A stretch of 6,633 nt of DNA from Hyphomicrobiales bacterium (GCA_027051995.1 JALUFY010000006.1:1-6633), one strand, 5' to 3'; shown: positions 1 to 6,200, counted from the stretch's first letter. The notes: generated from the letters alone by a model not told the origin. Translations and numbers: made by a program.

Positions 1-639
1 TCTCCAGGGTGCCCGGCCGCCTTCCAGCAGGAATGCCGCCACCTCGCGGGCCTTGCGCAGGGCCATGTAGAGGATGATGACCTCTCCGGCGCGGGCGATG
101 GCGCTCCAGTCGGCGCTGGATGGCGTCTGGCCGTGGCGGTCATGGCCGGTGATGAAAAGCAGCGAGGAATTGACCTCCTTGCTGGTGGCCGGGATGCCCG
201 CGTAGGCCAGCCCGCCGATGCCCGCCGGAACGCCGGGGATGACGCGGAAGGGGATATTCGCCTCCGCCAGGGCGCGGGCCTCTTCCGCGCCGCGCCCGTA
301 GAGAAAGGGATCGCCGCCCTTCAGGCGCAGCACGCGCTTGTTCTGGCGCGCCAGTTCGATGATGCGTTGCGTGATGTCCGCCTGACTGGCCGAGGGCCGC
401 CCGCCGCGCTTGCCCGCCGCGATGCGCTCGGCATGCGGATTGGCCCAGTCCACGATGGCGGGATTGACCAGGGCGTCATGCACGACAACATCGCATGTCC
501 GCAAGGCGTGATAGGCCAGCAGGGTCAGCAGGCCCGGCGCGCCCGGCCCCGCGCCGGCCAGCCAGACTTCGCCCGGCGCGAAGGGCGGGAAAGGGGCGTC
601 CTGAAGCGCGCGAAATCCTGTGCCTTGCCGTTTGCTCAT
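1..639 (-). CDS. cobA: Uroporphyrinogen-III C-methyltransferase (SUMT), C-terminus cut by window edge
   Basis: The enzyme transfers two methyl groups from S-adenosylmethionine to C2 and C7 of uroporphyrinogen III, giving precorrin-2, the branch point to cobalamin and sirohaem. I translated this frame by hand: 213 codons are visible, starting at an ATG (complement of 637-639). Family motifs are clear: the SAM-binding glycine loop GAGPGAPGLLTL at residues 29-40, GKRGG at 76-80, RLKGGDPFLYGRG at 105-117, PGVPAGIGGLAYAGIP at 135-150, and FITGHD at 162-167. The family is usually about 250-280 residues, so some 40-60 C-terminal residues lie outside the window. No CysG-type dehydrogenase/chelatase domain precedes the motifs, so this is the single-domain cobalamin type. 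The residues after AGIP read ATSK where many relatives have VTHR. No clear Shine-Dalgarno is seen. It is divergent from cbiD across 59 bases. Confidence 0.95.
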   Translation of the reverse strand, partial: MSKRQGTGFRALQDAPFPPFAPGEVWLAGAGPGAPGLLTLLAYHALRTCDVVVHDALVNPAIVDWANPHAERIAAGKRGGRPSASQADITQRIIELARQNKRVLRLKGGDPFLYGRGAEEARALAEANIPFRVIPGVPAGIGGLAYAGIPATSKEVNSSLLFITGHDRHGQTPSSADWSAIARAGEVIILYMALRKAREVAAFLLEGGRAPWR

Positions 640-698
640 GGAGCAGTGTTTCCATTGCGGATTTGCCGGATGCGCCTTTTCTATATAGAGATTCACCG
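640..698. promoter_or_regulatory. Divergent cobA / cbiD intergenic region with AT-rich palindrome
   Basis: This 59-base gap must hold the start signals of both divergent cobalamin genes unless one promoter lies inside the opposite gene. It contains a perfect 10-base palindrome, TCTATATAGA at 680-689, which could give a -10-like TATATA on either strand. No convincing -35 box is found at the right spacing for either direction: TTGCCG at 663-668 is only 13 bases from TATATA. The gap is far too short for a cobalamin riboswitch, which needs roughly 200 bases. A promoter is inferred from gene layout rather than from good sequence matches. Confidence 0.3.
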
Positions 699-713
699 AT
701 GGAGCAAATCTCT
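687..713 (+). promoter_or_regulatory. Stem-loop presenting the cbiD start codon
   Basis: AGAGATT (687-693) and AATCTCT (707-713) form a perfect 7-base inverted repeat around a 13-base loop that contains the cbiD ATG (699-701). The only Shine-Dalgarno-like bases, AGAG, lie in the 5' arm. If the mRNA starts at or before 687, the start codon would sit in the loop of a hairpin. The repeat is directly visible; any effect on translation is inference. Confidence 0.35.
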
Positions 714-1760
714 CACAGGAAATTGCGCAGCGGCTGGACGACGGGCGCATGCGCCACGGCGGCGGCGAAGGCGGCCCATACCGCCCTTTTGACGGGCGAA
801 TTCGCCGATCCCGTTTGCATTACGCTGCCCGGCGGCGAGCGGCCCTGCTTCGCCCTGGCCTTGAGCGAAAAAGGCGAGGGGTGGGCGCGCGCCGGGGTGG
901 TGAAGGATGCCGGCGATGACCCGGACGTGACGCACGGGGCGCTGATCATCGTCACGCTGCGCGTCCTGCCGGAGGGCGCGGGGATCGTTTTCAAGGCGGG
1001 CTCCGGCGTTGGCGTCGTCACGCTGCCCGGCCTGCCGGTGGCGGTGGGCGAGCCGGCCATCAACCCCGCGCCGAGGCTGATGATCTCGGACGCCTTGCGC
1101 GGCGTGGCGGCGGCACATGGGGCGCGTTGTGATCTGGAGGTGGAAATCTCCATTCCCGGCGGCGAAAAGCTGGCGGCGCGCACCATGAATCCGCGCCTTG
1201 GCGTCAGGGGCGGATTGTCGGTGCTGGGCACCAGCGGCGTCGTGCGCCCCTATTCCTGCGCCGCATGGATCGCGGCCATCCGCGAGGGGGTGGACGTGGC
1301 CCGCGCACTCGGGCTCGCGCACATCGCGGCCTGCACGGGCCGGGTTTCGGAAGCCGCCGCGCGAACATATTTCGGGCTGCCCGAACAGGCGCTGATCGAC
1401 ATGGGGGATTTCGCCGGGGGCGTGCTGAAATACGTGCGCGCCCATCCCGTGCAAAGGCTGACCATCGCCGGGGGCTTCGCCAAGATGGCCAAGCTGGGCA
1501 GGGGCGCGCTTGATCTGCATTCGGCGCGCTCATCGGTGGATTTCAGCTGGCTGGCGGAGCTGGCCGGGATGGCGGAGATCAGCCGGGCCAATACGGCCCG
1601 GGCGGCGCTGGAGATGGCGCATGATGCGGGCATCGATCTGGCCGCCCCGGTGGCGCGGGCGGCGCGCGACGCGGCCAGGGGCGTGCTGCGCGATTCGCCG
1701 GTGGCGCTGGATGTGCTGGTGACGGATCGCCAAGGGCGGGTGATCGCGCATGCCGGATAA
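699..1760 (+). CDS. cbiD: Cobalt-precorrin-5B (C1)-methyltransferase CbiD
   Basis: CbiD methylates C1 of the corrin ring during cobalamin synthesis, just before the reduction done by CobK/CbiJ. The 353-residue product has the usual family length. Conserved blocks in order: RSGWTTGACATAAAKAA at 10-26, VVKDAGDDPDVTHG at 67-80, GSGVGVVTLPGLPV at 101-114, EPAINPAPR at 118-126, SIPGGEKLA at 151-159, NPRLGVRGGLSVLGTSG at 164-180 then VVRPYS, GDFAGGVLK at 236-244, and AGGFAKMAKLG at 257-267. The frame is open upstream to 495, but that part is antisense to cobA and has no family similarity. The ATG at 699 places the RSGWTTG block at the expected distance from the N-terminus. The Shine-Dalgarno is poor. 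The 3' end overlaps cobK by 11 bases, indicating translational coupling. CbiD replaces CobF in organisms that lack the latter. Confidence 0.96.
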   Translation: MEQISHRKLRSGWTTGACATAAAKAAHTALLTGEFADPVCITLPGGERPCFALALSEKGEGWARAGVVKDAGDDPDVTHGALIIVTLRVLPEGAGIVFKAGSGVGVVTLPGLPVAVGEPAINPAPRLMISDALRGVAAAHGARCDLEVEISIPGGEKLAARTMNPRLGVRGGLSVLGTSGVVRPYSCAAWIAAIREGVDVARALGLAHIAACTGRVSEAAARTYFGLPEQALIDMGDFAGGVLKYVRAHPVQRLTIAGGFAKMAKLGRGALDLHSARSSVDFSWLAELAGMAEISRANTARAALEMAHDAGIDLAAPVARAARDAARGVLRDSPVALDVLVTDRQGRVIAHAG

Positions 1761-2553
1761 GGACGCGCATAATAAAGCGCCGGACAATCCCGCAAGCGGC
1801 AAAGCGCGCGGCGCGCATGTGCTTGTTCTGGGCGGCACGGGGCAGGGCCGCGCGCTGGCGGCGGGGCTGGCGCGGGCAGGCTTTGAGGTAACGCTCTCCC
1901 TGGCCGGGGCAACACGCGCGCCAAGGCTCGCGCCCGGCGCGGCGGCGCGCATCGGCGGCTTCGGCGGGGCGGACGGGCTGGCGCGCTGGATCAGGGACAA
2001 TCGCATTGCGCTGGTGGCCGACGCCACGCATCCCTTCGCCGCGCGCATGGGGCGAAACGCCTTTGAGGCGGCACAAGCGGCTGGTATCCCGCTGATCCGG
2101 CTGGAGCGGCCTCCGTGGCGCCCGGGGCCGGATGACATCTGGTTCGATGCGCCTTCCATCACGGCGGCGGCGCGGGTGCCGCCGGGCGGGGCGCGGGTGT
2201 TCGCAGCACTCGGCGGGCGCGGGCTGGCCGGGCTGGCCGGGCGCGGCGATCTGTGGCTTTGCGCGCGTGTGATGTCGGAGCCGGGCTTTGCGCTCCCGCC
2301 GCGCTGGCGGGTGTGGCGGGCCGGGCCGGGGCGGAGCGTGGCCGGCGAAATGGCGCTGTTGCGGGCCTGCCGGGCGCAATGGCTGGTCTGCCGCAATTCC
2401 GGAGGGGCGGAGGGGCGGGCCAAGCTCCTTGCGGCGCGGCGGCTGGCGCTGCCGGTGGTGATGATCCGCCCGCCCGCGCGGCCATGCGCGCGGAACGCGC
2501 AATCAGTTGAGGAATTGATTCACATGGCGCGGCTAATCACGGCTGATCATTGA
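1750..2553 (+). CDS. cobK: Precorrin-6A / cobalt-precorrin-6A reductase
   Basis: This enzyme reduces the macrocycle of (cobalt-)precorrin-6A with NAD(P)H, the step after C1 methylation and thus directly after the product of the preceding gene. The 267-residue product shows the N-terminal nucleotide-binding loop VLGGTGQGRALA at 27-38, DATHPFAARM at 91-100, RLERPPW at 117-123, and CRNSGG at 214-219 followed by an AKLLAAR stretch and PVVMIRPP. Many relatives have KNSGG where this one has RNSGG. The ATG at 1750 overlaps cbiD and follows a G-rich stretch (GGGCGGG) that can serve as a Shine-Dalgarno; it adds about 22 residues before the usual N-terminus. A GTG just before the VLGGT block is a possible later start but lacks a ribosome binding site. 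The gene is very GC-rich, and its stop lies inside the convergent hydrolase gene. Whether the substrate carries cobalt cannot be read from the sequence. Confidence 0.93.
   Translation: MPDKDAHNKAPDNPASGKARGAHVLVLGGTGQGRALAAGLARAGFEVTLSLAGATRAPRLAPGAAARIGGFGGADGLARWIRDNRIALVADATHPFAARMGRNAFEAAQAAGIPLIRLERPPWRPGPDDIWFDAPSITAAARVPPGGARVFAALGGRGLAGLAGRGDLWLCARVMSEPGFALPPRWRVWRAGPGRSVAGEMALLRACRAQWLVCRNSGGAEGRAKLLAARRLALPVVMIRPPARPCARNAQSVEELIHMARLITADH
2221..2238 (+). repeat. Two tandem 9-bp units inside cobK
   Basis: GGGCTGGCC occurs twice in direct succession, followed by a partial third unit (GGGC). It is in phase with the codons and encodes a repeated Gly-Leu-Ala (residues 158-163 of CobK). 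This is likely a small in-frame duplication in GC-rich sequence with no separate function. Confidence 0.6.
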
Positions 2554-3436
2554 GAAAACCGGCGATGGCGTCCGCAGCGTCCTCGGCGGCGAAGTCACGG
2601 TAGAAGTGATCCGCGTCATCAATGACCTTCAGCATGACATGCCGGCCATCGGCCAGCGGTTTGACCTGTCTGGCGAGATCGGGAACGGTCTTGTCTTCAC
2701 CGCCCGCGATGACCAGCACCGGAATCTTGATCTTGTCCAGCCACCAAGGGGTGTTCAGCCGCTTGTCCGGGGCGTGATAGCTCAGGAAGCTCTCCGGCGT
2801 GGCGCGGCCGTTCTTGCAATAGAGAATGCCGGGCAGCTCCATGGGCTCGCCGCCATGACCGGCACGGGCGAAATCGCGCGCCTGGGCCAGCATGGGGGCG
2901 AGCGGCGCGCCAAAGCGGGTCTTGTAGGCGCTGGCGGCGCGTTTTTCATCCCAGGTCATGGGAGAGAGCAGGATGACCTTTTTGACCTCCGGAGCAGGGC
3001 GCGTGGCGGCGAACCAGGCGGTCTGATTGCCGCCTCTGGAATGGCCGAGCAGCCAGATGGTTTGCGCGCCGTTGTCTTTCAGCCAAGCCACCCATGCGCC
3101 GATTTCATCCAATGCATCAATGTGCCTGTGGCGCATGGGCTGGTTGCAGTCATACATGTTGTGGCGGTTCGATATGCCCAGCGAGAGATTGATGGCCAAG
3201 GTATTGATTCCGCGCGCCTTGAGCAGTTTCTGAAGCGCGGCGATCAGTTCCATCCGGTTGTGGGCCAGCGTGCCGTGGGTGATGAGCAGGACACCGTCAC
3301 GTGTGGTCCTGCCATCAGCCAGTTCCAGATTGGCGTTGAGCGTCAGCCGCCCCTGTTGCAGCGTCACCTCCTTCGCCGCCGCTGGCGCGAGGGCGAAGAG
3401 CAGGGCGGTAAGCGCCGCGAAAAATGTCCTGAGCAT
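2537..3436 (-). CDS. Exported alpha/beta hydrolase, substrate unknown
   Basis: The 299-residue protein has an apparent Sec signal peptide: a short basic start (MLRT), a hydrophobic run to about residue 19, and a likely cleavage after the Ala triplet at 19-21. It should therefore act in the periplasm or outside the cell. The mature part is an alpha/beta hydrolase: HGT at 54-56 (likely oxyanion region), nucleophile elbow GHSRGG with Ser133, acid in GGEDKTVPD (Asp248), and His277 in DADHFYRD. Together these give a complete Ser-Asp-His triad. The family covers esterases, lipases and peptidases, and nothing here picks a substrate. The ATG has a strong Shine-Dalgarno, GGGAGG, 5 bases upstream, but that site lies in an inverted repeat. 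It follows bpt on the same strand after 93 bases, so it may be transcribed with bpt or alone. Its last 17 bases overlap the cobK 3' end on the opposite strand. Confidence 0.88.
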   Translation of the reverse strand: MLRTFFAALTALLFALAPAAAKEVTLQQGRLTLNANLELADGRTTRDGVLLITHGTLAHNRMELIAALQKLLKARGINTLAINLSLGISNRHNMYDCNQPMRHRHIDALDEIGAWVAWLKDNGAQTIWLLGHSRGGNQTAWFAATRPAPEVKKVILLSPMTWDEKRAASAYKTRFGAPLAPMLAQARDFARAGHGGEPMELPGILYCKNGRATPESFLSYHAPDKRLNTPWWLDKIKIPVLVIAGGEDKTVPDLARQVKPLADGRHVMLKVIDDADHFYRDFAAEDAADAIAGFLNDQP

Positions 3437-3480
3437 GATGTCCTCCCGTTATTTGTCTGCCGCAAGGGGGAGGATATCAT
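3435..3480 (-). promoter_or_regulatory. Inverted repeat that could mask the hydrolase ribosome binding site
   Basis: Bases 3435-3447 and 3468-3480 are inverted copies, 12 of 13 positions paired, with a 20-base loop. On the minus-strand mRNA the 3' arm is GGGAGGACATCAT, which carries the Shine-Dalgarno and the first two bases of the hydrolase AUG. The 5' arm is ATGATATCCTCCC, an anti-Shine-Dalgarno. The single mismatch is A against C on that strand. A transcript starting upstream of 3480 could fold so as to hide the start; one starting in the loop could not. The repeat could instead be a DNA operator. Confidence 0.5.
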
Positions 3481-3529
3481 CAAAGCCGCAAAGGGCCTAA
3501 CAGGGCTGTTTGTTGCGTGGACTGAGCGG

Positions 3530-4291
3530 CTATGTCTCTATGGGCAGCCAGTTGTCGCCGATGAGGCGCTCCTGGGGGAGGAAGCGCTCCTTGTAGGCCA
3601 TCTTGCGCGAGCCGGGCACCCAGTAGCCGAGATAGACGTAGGGCAGGCCCATGCGGCGGGCGCGTTCGATGTGCTCAAGGATCATGTATGTGCCGAGCGA
3701 GCGGTTTTCCATGCGCGGATTGTAGAAGGAATAGATCATGGACAGCCCGTCATTGTGCACGTCGGTCAGGGCGCAGGCGACGACCTCTCCGCCTTCCGCG
3801 CCTTCGCCCGCAGGGCCGGCCAGGCTGATGGGGGCGCGCTCGCGGTAGGTGATCAGGCGGGTGTCCACGAAGGTTTCCTCCACCATGGCGGCGAAGTCCA
3901 GCGCCGTCATTCCGGCCATGGAGCCGTCCCCGTGGCGGGCCTCGATGTAGTCGCGGAACAGCGAGAACAGCCCGGAGGTGGCGCGCGGCGGCTCGAAGCG
4001 GCCTCTCAGGGAGGCGTTGCGCCGCCAGATCTTGCGCATGGTGCGGGTGGGGCGGAAGCTGTCCACCGGAATGCGCACCGGGATGCACAGCGAGCAGCCG
4101 TCGCAGGCTGGGCGGTATGCGATGTTCTGCGAGCGGCGGAAACCCGTCTTGGTCAGCAAATCATGCAGATCGGAGGCCTCGAAGCTGACAAGGTGGGTGA
4201 AGACCTTGCGCTCGGTGCGATTGGGCAGATAGGGGCATTCCCCCTCCGAGGTGATGAAAAACTGGGGAAATGATTGCCGCTCAACGCTCAC
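3530..4291 (-). CDS. bpt: Aspartate/glutamate leucyltransferase (bacterial protein transferase)
   Basis: Bpt transfers leucine from Leu-tRNA to proteins with N-terminal Asp or Glu, making them N-degron substrates for ClpS and ClpAP in the cytoplasm. The 253-residue product has the expected length and family signatures: FFITSEGECPYLPNRTERKV at 11-30, the cysteine block ACDGCSLCIPVRIPV at 62-76, the MRKIWRRN stretch at 85-92, and a GNAT-like C-terminal half containing NDGLSMIYSFYNP, SLGTYMILEHIE and VYLGYWVPGSRKMAYKERF. Cys19, Cys63, Cys66 and Cys69 correspond to the conserved N-terminal cysteines of the ATE/Bpt family. The start codon is GTG (complement of 4289-4291), with AAAAGG about 9 bases upstream; no in-frame ATG precedes it. 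A good promoter lies about 100 bases upstream. It is related to arginyltransferase ATE, but the length and the CPYLPNR version of the N-terminal motif favour Bpt. Confidence 0.93.
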   Translation of the reverse strand: MSVERQSFPQFFITSEGECPYLPNRTERKVFTHLVSFEASDLHDLLTKTGFRRSQNIAYRPACDGCSLCIPVRIPVDSFRPTRTMRKIWRRNASLRGRFEPPRATSGLFSLFRDYIEARHGDGSMAGMTALDFAAMVEETFVDTRLITYRERAPISLAGPAGEGAEGGEVVACALTDVHNDGLSMIYSFYNPRMENRSLGTYMILEHIERARRMGLPYVYLGYWVPGSRKMAYKERFLPQERLIGDNWLPIET

Positions 4292-4470
4292 GGTGTGACG
4301 CCTTTTCGTTGTGTTTTTCCGAACCGGAGGCCCGCCAGCGCCAGAAGGCGCGCGATTCGCGAAAATGCTTTCTCCGGGCAGGCGCGGGGATTATAAGCGC
4401 GGGGGCGGGCATGGCAATGAAACATCATGGCTCATGCACAATTTTTTGCTTGGAAAGGGATGACGGACAA
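4292..4470. other. Divergent intergenic region between bpt and the dehydrogenase operon
   Basis: This 179-base gap separates two divergent genes. It holds a near-consensus minus-strand promoter for bpt. The bpt leader contains a small hairpin (GCGCC 4338-4342 with GGCGC 4347-4351, 4-base loop). An AT-rich run follows at 4411-4455, just before the dehydrogenase start. For the plus strand, TATAAG at 4392-4397 is a possible -10, but the matching -35 (TTTCTC at 4369-4374) is poor. The two promoters might therefore share the TTATAA core. Confidence 0.5.
4390..4417 (-). promoter_or_regulatory. Sigma-70-type promoter for bpt
   Basis: Reading the minus strand, TTGCCA (complement of 4412-4417, 5 of 6 matches to the -35 consensus) is followed by a 16-base spacer and a perfect TATAAT (complement of 4390-4395). 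Transcription would start near 4383, giving a bpt leader of about 90 bases. This is the best promoter match I found in the window. Confidence 0.6.
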
Positions 4471-5352
4471 ATGGTGAAGGTGGCGTGGATCGGACTGGGG
4501 GTTATGGGCTATCCCATGGCCGGGCATCTGGCCGGAGCCGGGCACGATGTTTGCGTTTACAACCGCACGGCGGCCAAGGCGGAAAAATGGGTGGCCGAAC
4601 ATGGCGGCCGCCACGCCGCCACGCCCATGGAGGCGGCGCAAGGGGCGGATTTCGTCTTCGCATGCGTGGGCAATGATGATGACCTGCTGAGCGTCACCAC
4701 GGGCGAAAAGGGCGCCTTTCACGGCATGAAGGCGGGCGCGGTCTTCATTGATCACACCACGGCCTCGGCCGATGTGGCCCGCCAGCTTGCGAAAAAGGCG
4801 GAGGCAATGGGGCTGGCCTTCATCGATGCGCCGGTTTCCGGCGGGCAGGCGGGGGCGGAGAACGGCCAGCTGACCGTCATGTGCGGTGGAGACGAACAGG
4901 CCTATGAAAGGGCCGCGCCGCTGATCTCCACCTATGCGAAGATGCAAAGGCTCATGGGGCCGTCCGGCTCCGGCCAGCTGACCAAGATGGTCAACCAGAT
5001 CTGCATCGGCGGGCTGGTGCAGGCGCTGGCCGAGGCCATCCATTTCTGCAAGCGGGCCGGGCTGGATGTGGAGGACGTGATCTCCGTCATCTCGAAGGGC
5101 GCGGCGCAAAGCTGGCAGATGGAGAACCGTTACCGGACAATGGCGGCGGGCGAATTCGATTTCGGCTTCGCGGTGGACTGGATGCGCAAGGATTTCGCCA
5201 TCTGCCTGGCCGAGGCGCGGCGCAATGGCGCGCAACTGCCGGTGACGGCCCTGGTGGATCAGTTCTATGCGAAACTGCAGGCGATGGGGCATGGCCGGTG
5301 GGACACCAGCGCCCTGATCGCCCTGCTGGAGGATGGCGAAGCGGAGGCTTGA
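4471..5352 (+). CDS. NAD(P)-dependent beta-hydroxyacid dehydrogenase (3-hydroxyisobutyrate dehydrogenase family)
   Basis: Members of this family oxidise beta-hydroxy acids (3-hydroxyisobutyrate, tartronate semialdehyde in reverse, threonate, serine analogues) with NAD(P). The 293-residue product has the Rossmann loop GLGVMGYPMAGHL at 8-20, the substrate motif DAPVSGGQAGAENGQLTV at 119-136, and the catalytic-site motif GSGQLTKMVNQ at 166-176 with Lys172 and Asn175. The C-terminal helical half includes DWMRKDF. Asn31-Arg32 after the second beta strand suggests NADP may be used, but this is not decisive. The ATG at 4471 lies where the family starts (IGLG block at residue 7) and follows G-rich ribosome-binding sequence (AAGGGA, GGAC). 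The frame is open back to 4270, but that extension overlaps bpt. The next gene starts 6 bases after the stop, so both form an operon. The exact substrate is unknown; the BKACE partner suggests its product is a beta-keto acid. Confidence 0.9.
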   Translation: MVKVAWIGLGVMGYPMAGHLAGAGHDVCVYNRTAAKAEKWVAEHGGRHAATPMEAAQGADFVFACVGNDDDLLSVTTGEKGAFHGMKAGAVFIDHTTASADVARQLAKKAEAMGLAFIDAPVSGGQAGAENGQLTVMCGGDEQAYERAAPLISTYAKMQRLMGPSGSGQLTKMVNQICIGGLVQALAEAIHFCKRAGLDVEDVISVISKGAAQSWQMENRYRTMAAGEFDFGFAVDWMRKDFAICLAEARRNGAQLPVTALVDQFYAKLQAMGHGRWDTSALIALLEDGEAEA

Positions 5353-5358
5353 GCGGGC

Positions 5359-6192
5359 ATGCGCAAGGTGATGCTCATGGCCGCGCCGAACGGGGCGCGC
5401 AAGACGAAGGCCGATCATCCGGCCCTGCCGCTGACGGCGCGGGAGATTGCGGACACGGCGAAGGCCTGCATGGAGGCGGGGGCATCGGCCATTCATCTGC
5501 ATGCGCGCGACGAGGAGGGCGCGCATACCCTGGAGCCGGCGCATTATCTGCCGTTCATGAAGGCGGTGCGGACTGCCACGGGCGGGGAATTGAACATCCA
5601 GATCACCACCGAGGCGGTGGGCCGCTATGGCCCCTTGGAGCAGATGGCCTGCGTGCGCGCCACCCTGCCGCAAGCGGCGTCACTGGCGCTCAGGGAGCTT
5701 GCGCCGGATGACGAAGCGGAAACACTGGAGCGGGCGCGCGGCTTTTTCCGCTGGCTTTCGGTAATGGGCATTTCGCCGCAATTCATTCTCTATTCGCCCG
5801 GAGACGTGCGCCGCTTTTCGCGGCTGCGCGCCGATGGCGTCATTCCCTTCGCCCGCCCCTTTGTGCTCATGGTGCTGGGGCGTTACGCGGAAAACGGCGA
5901 AAGCGAACCGGAAGAGCTGGACGCATACGTGGAGGCGCTGGGGGATGTTCCGGCGCACTGGGCGGTCTGCGCCTTCGGGCGCAAGGAGACGCGGGCGGCG
6001 CTGCGCGCGGCGCGGCTGGGCGGGCATGCGCGCATCGGCTTCGAGAACAATGACAGGCTGCCCGATGGCCGCATAGCGCCGGACAACGCATCACTCGTGG
6101 CGGCCACGCGGGATGTGCTGGAGCGGGAAGGTTTCGCGCTGATGAGCACGGTGGAGGCGCGCGCTCTGCTGGCCGAAGCAAGCAGATGTTAA
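5359..6192 (+). CDS. Beta-keto acid cleavage enzyme (BKACE, DUF849 / Kce family)
   Basis: BKACE enzymes are zinc-dependent TIM barrels that convert a beta-keto acid plus acetyl-CoA into acetoacetate plus a new acyl-CoA; the founding member is Kce of lysine fermentation. The 277-residue product has the usual size. Visible motifs: APNGARKTKADHPALPLT at 9-26, EAGASAIHLHARD at 39-51 with zinc ligands His46 and His48, NIQITTEA at 79-86, and GGHARIGFENN at 221-231 with Arg225 and the likely third zinc ligand Glu229. Comparing with Kce from memory, Kce Glu14 is Arg14 here, and the Asp after the zinc Glu is Asn230, a variant I recall in other family members. The substrate thus probably differs from 3-keto-5-aminohexanoate. 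A Shine-Dalgarno GGAGG lies inside the 3' end of the dehydrogenase gene, 11 bases before the ATG. The operon likely ends at the terminator near 6359-6395 or earlier. Confidence 0.92.
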   Translation: MRKVMLMAAPNGARKTKADHPALPLTAREIADTAKACMEAGASAIHLHARDEEGAHTLEPAHYLPFMKAVRTATGGELNIQITTEAVGRYGPLEQMACVRATLPQAASLALRELAPDDEAETLERARGFFRWLSVMGISPQFILYSPGDVRRFSRLRADGVIPFARPFVLMVLGRYAENGESEPEELDAYVEALGDVPAHWAVCAFGRKETRAALRAARLGGHARIGFENNDRLPDGRIAPDNASLVAATRDVLEREGFALMSTVEARALLAEASRC

Positions 6193-6200
6193 CCGTGGCA

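Noticed and set aside
495..698. N-terminal extension of CbiD by 68 residues
   Set aside because: The extension overlaps cobA on the other strand and shows no CbiD similarity. The family starts just before RSGWTTG, which fits the ATG at 699.
640..698. Cobalamin riboswitch upstream of cobA or cbiD
   Set aside because: The gap is only 59 bases, and no B12-box-like sequence was seen.
3459..3495. Imperfect direct repeat GCCGCAAGG / GCCGCAAAG
   Set aside because: It is short, and its spacing of 26 bases has no clear meaning; chance is likely.
2606..4273. A 555-codon open frame on the plus strand spanning the hydrolase, the gap and bpt
   Set aside because: It is antisense to two clearly recognised genes, crosses their intergenic gap, and its protein is low-complexity with no family motif. 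It is a by-product of high GC content.
4270..4470. Longer start for the dehydrogenase, including an ATG at 4411
   Set aside because: The Rossmann motif should begin about 6 residues from the start. The extension has no similarity, and the upstream part overlaps bpt and its promoter.
4432..5673. A 413-codon open frame on the minus strand opposite the dehydrogenase and BKACE genes
   Set aside because: It is rich in Arg, His and Gly, as expected from the reverse strand of GC-rich genes, and crosses two well-supported genes.
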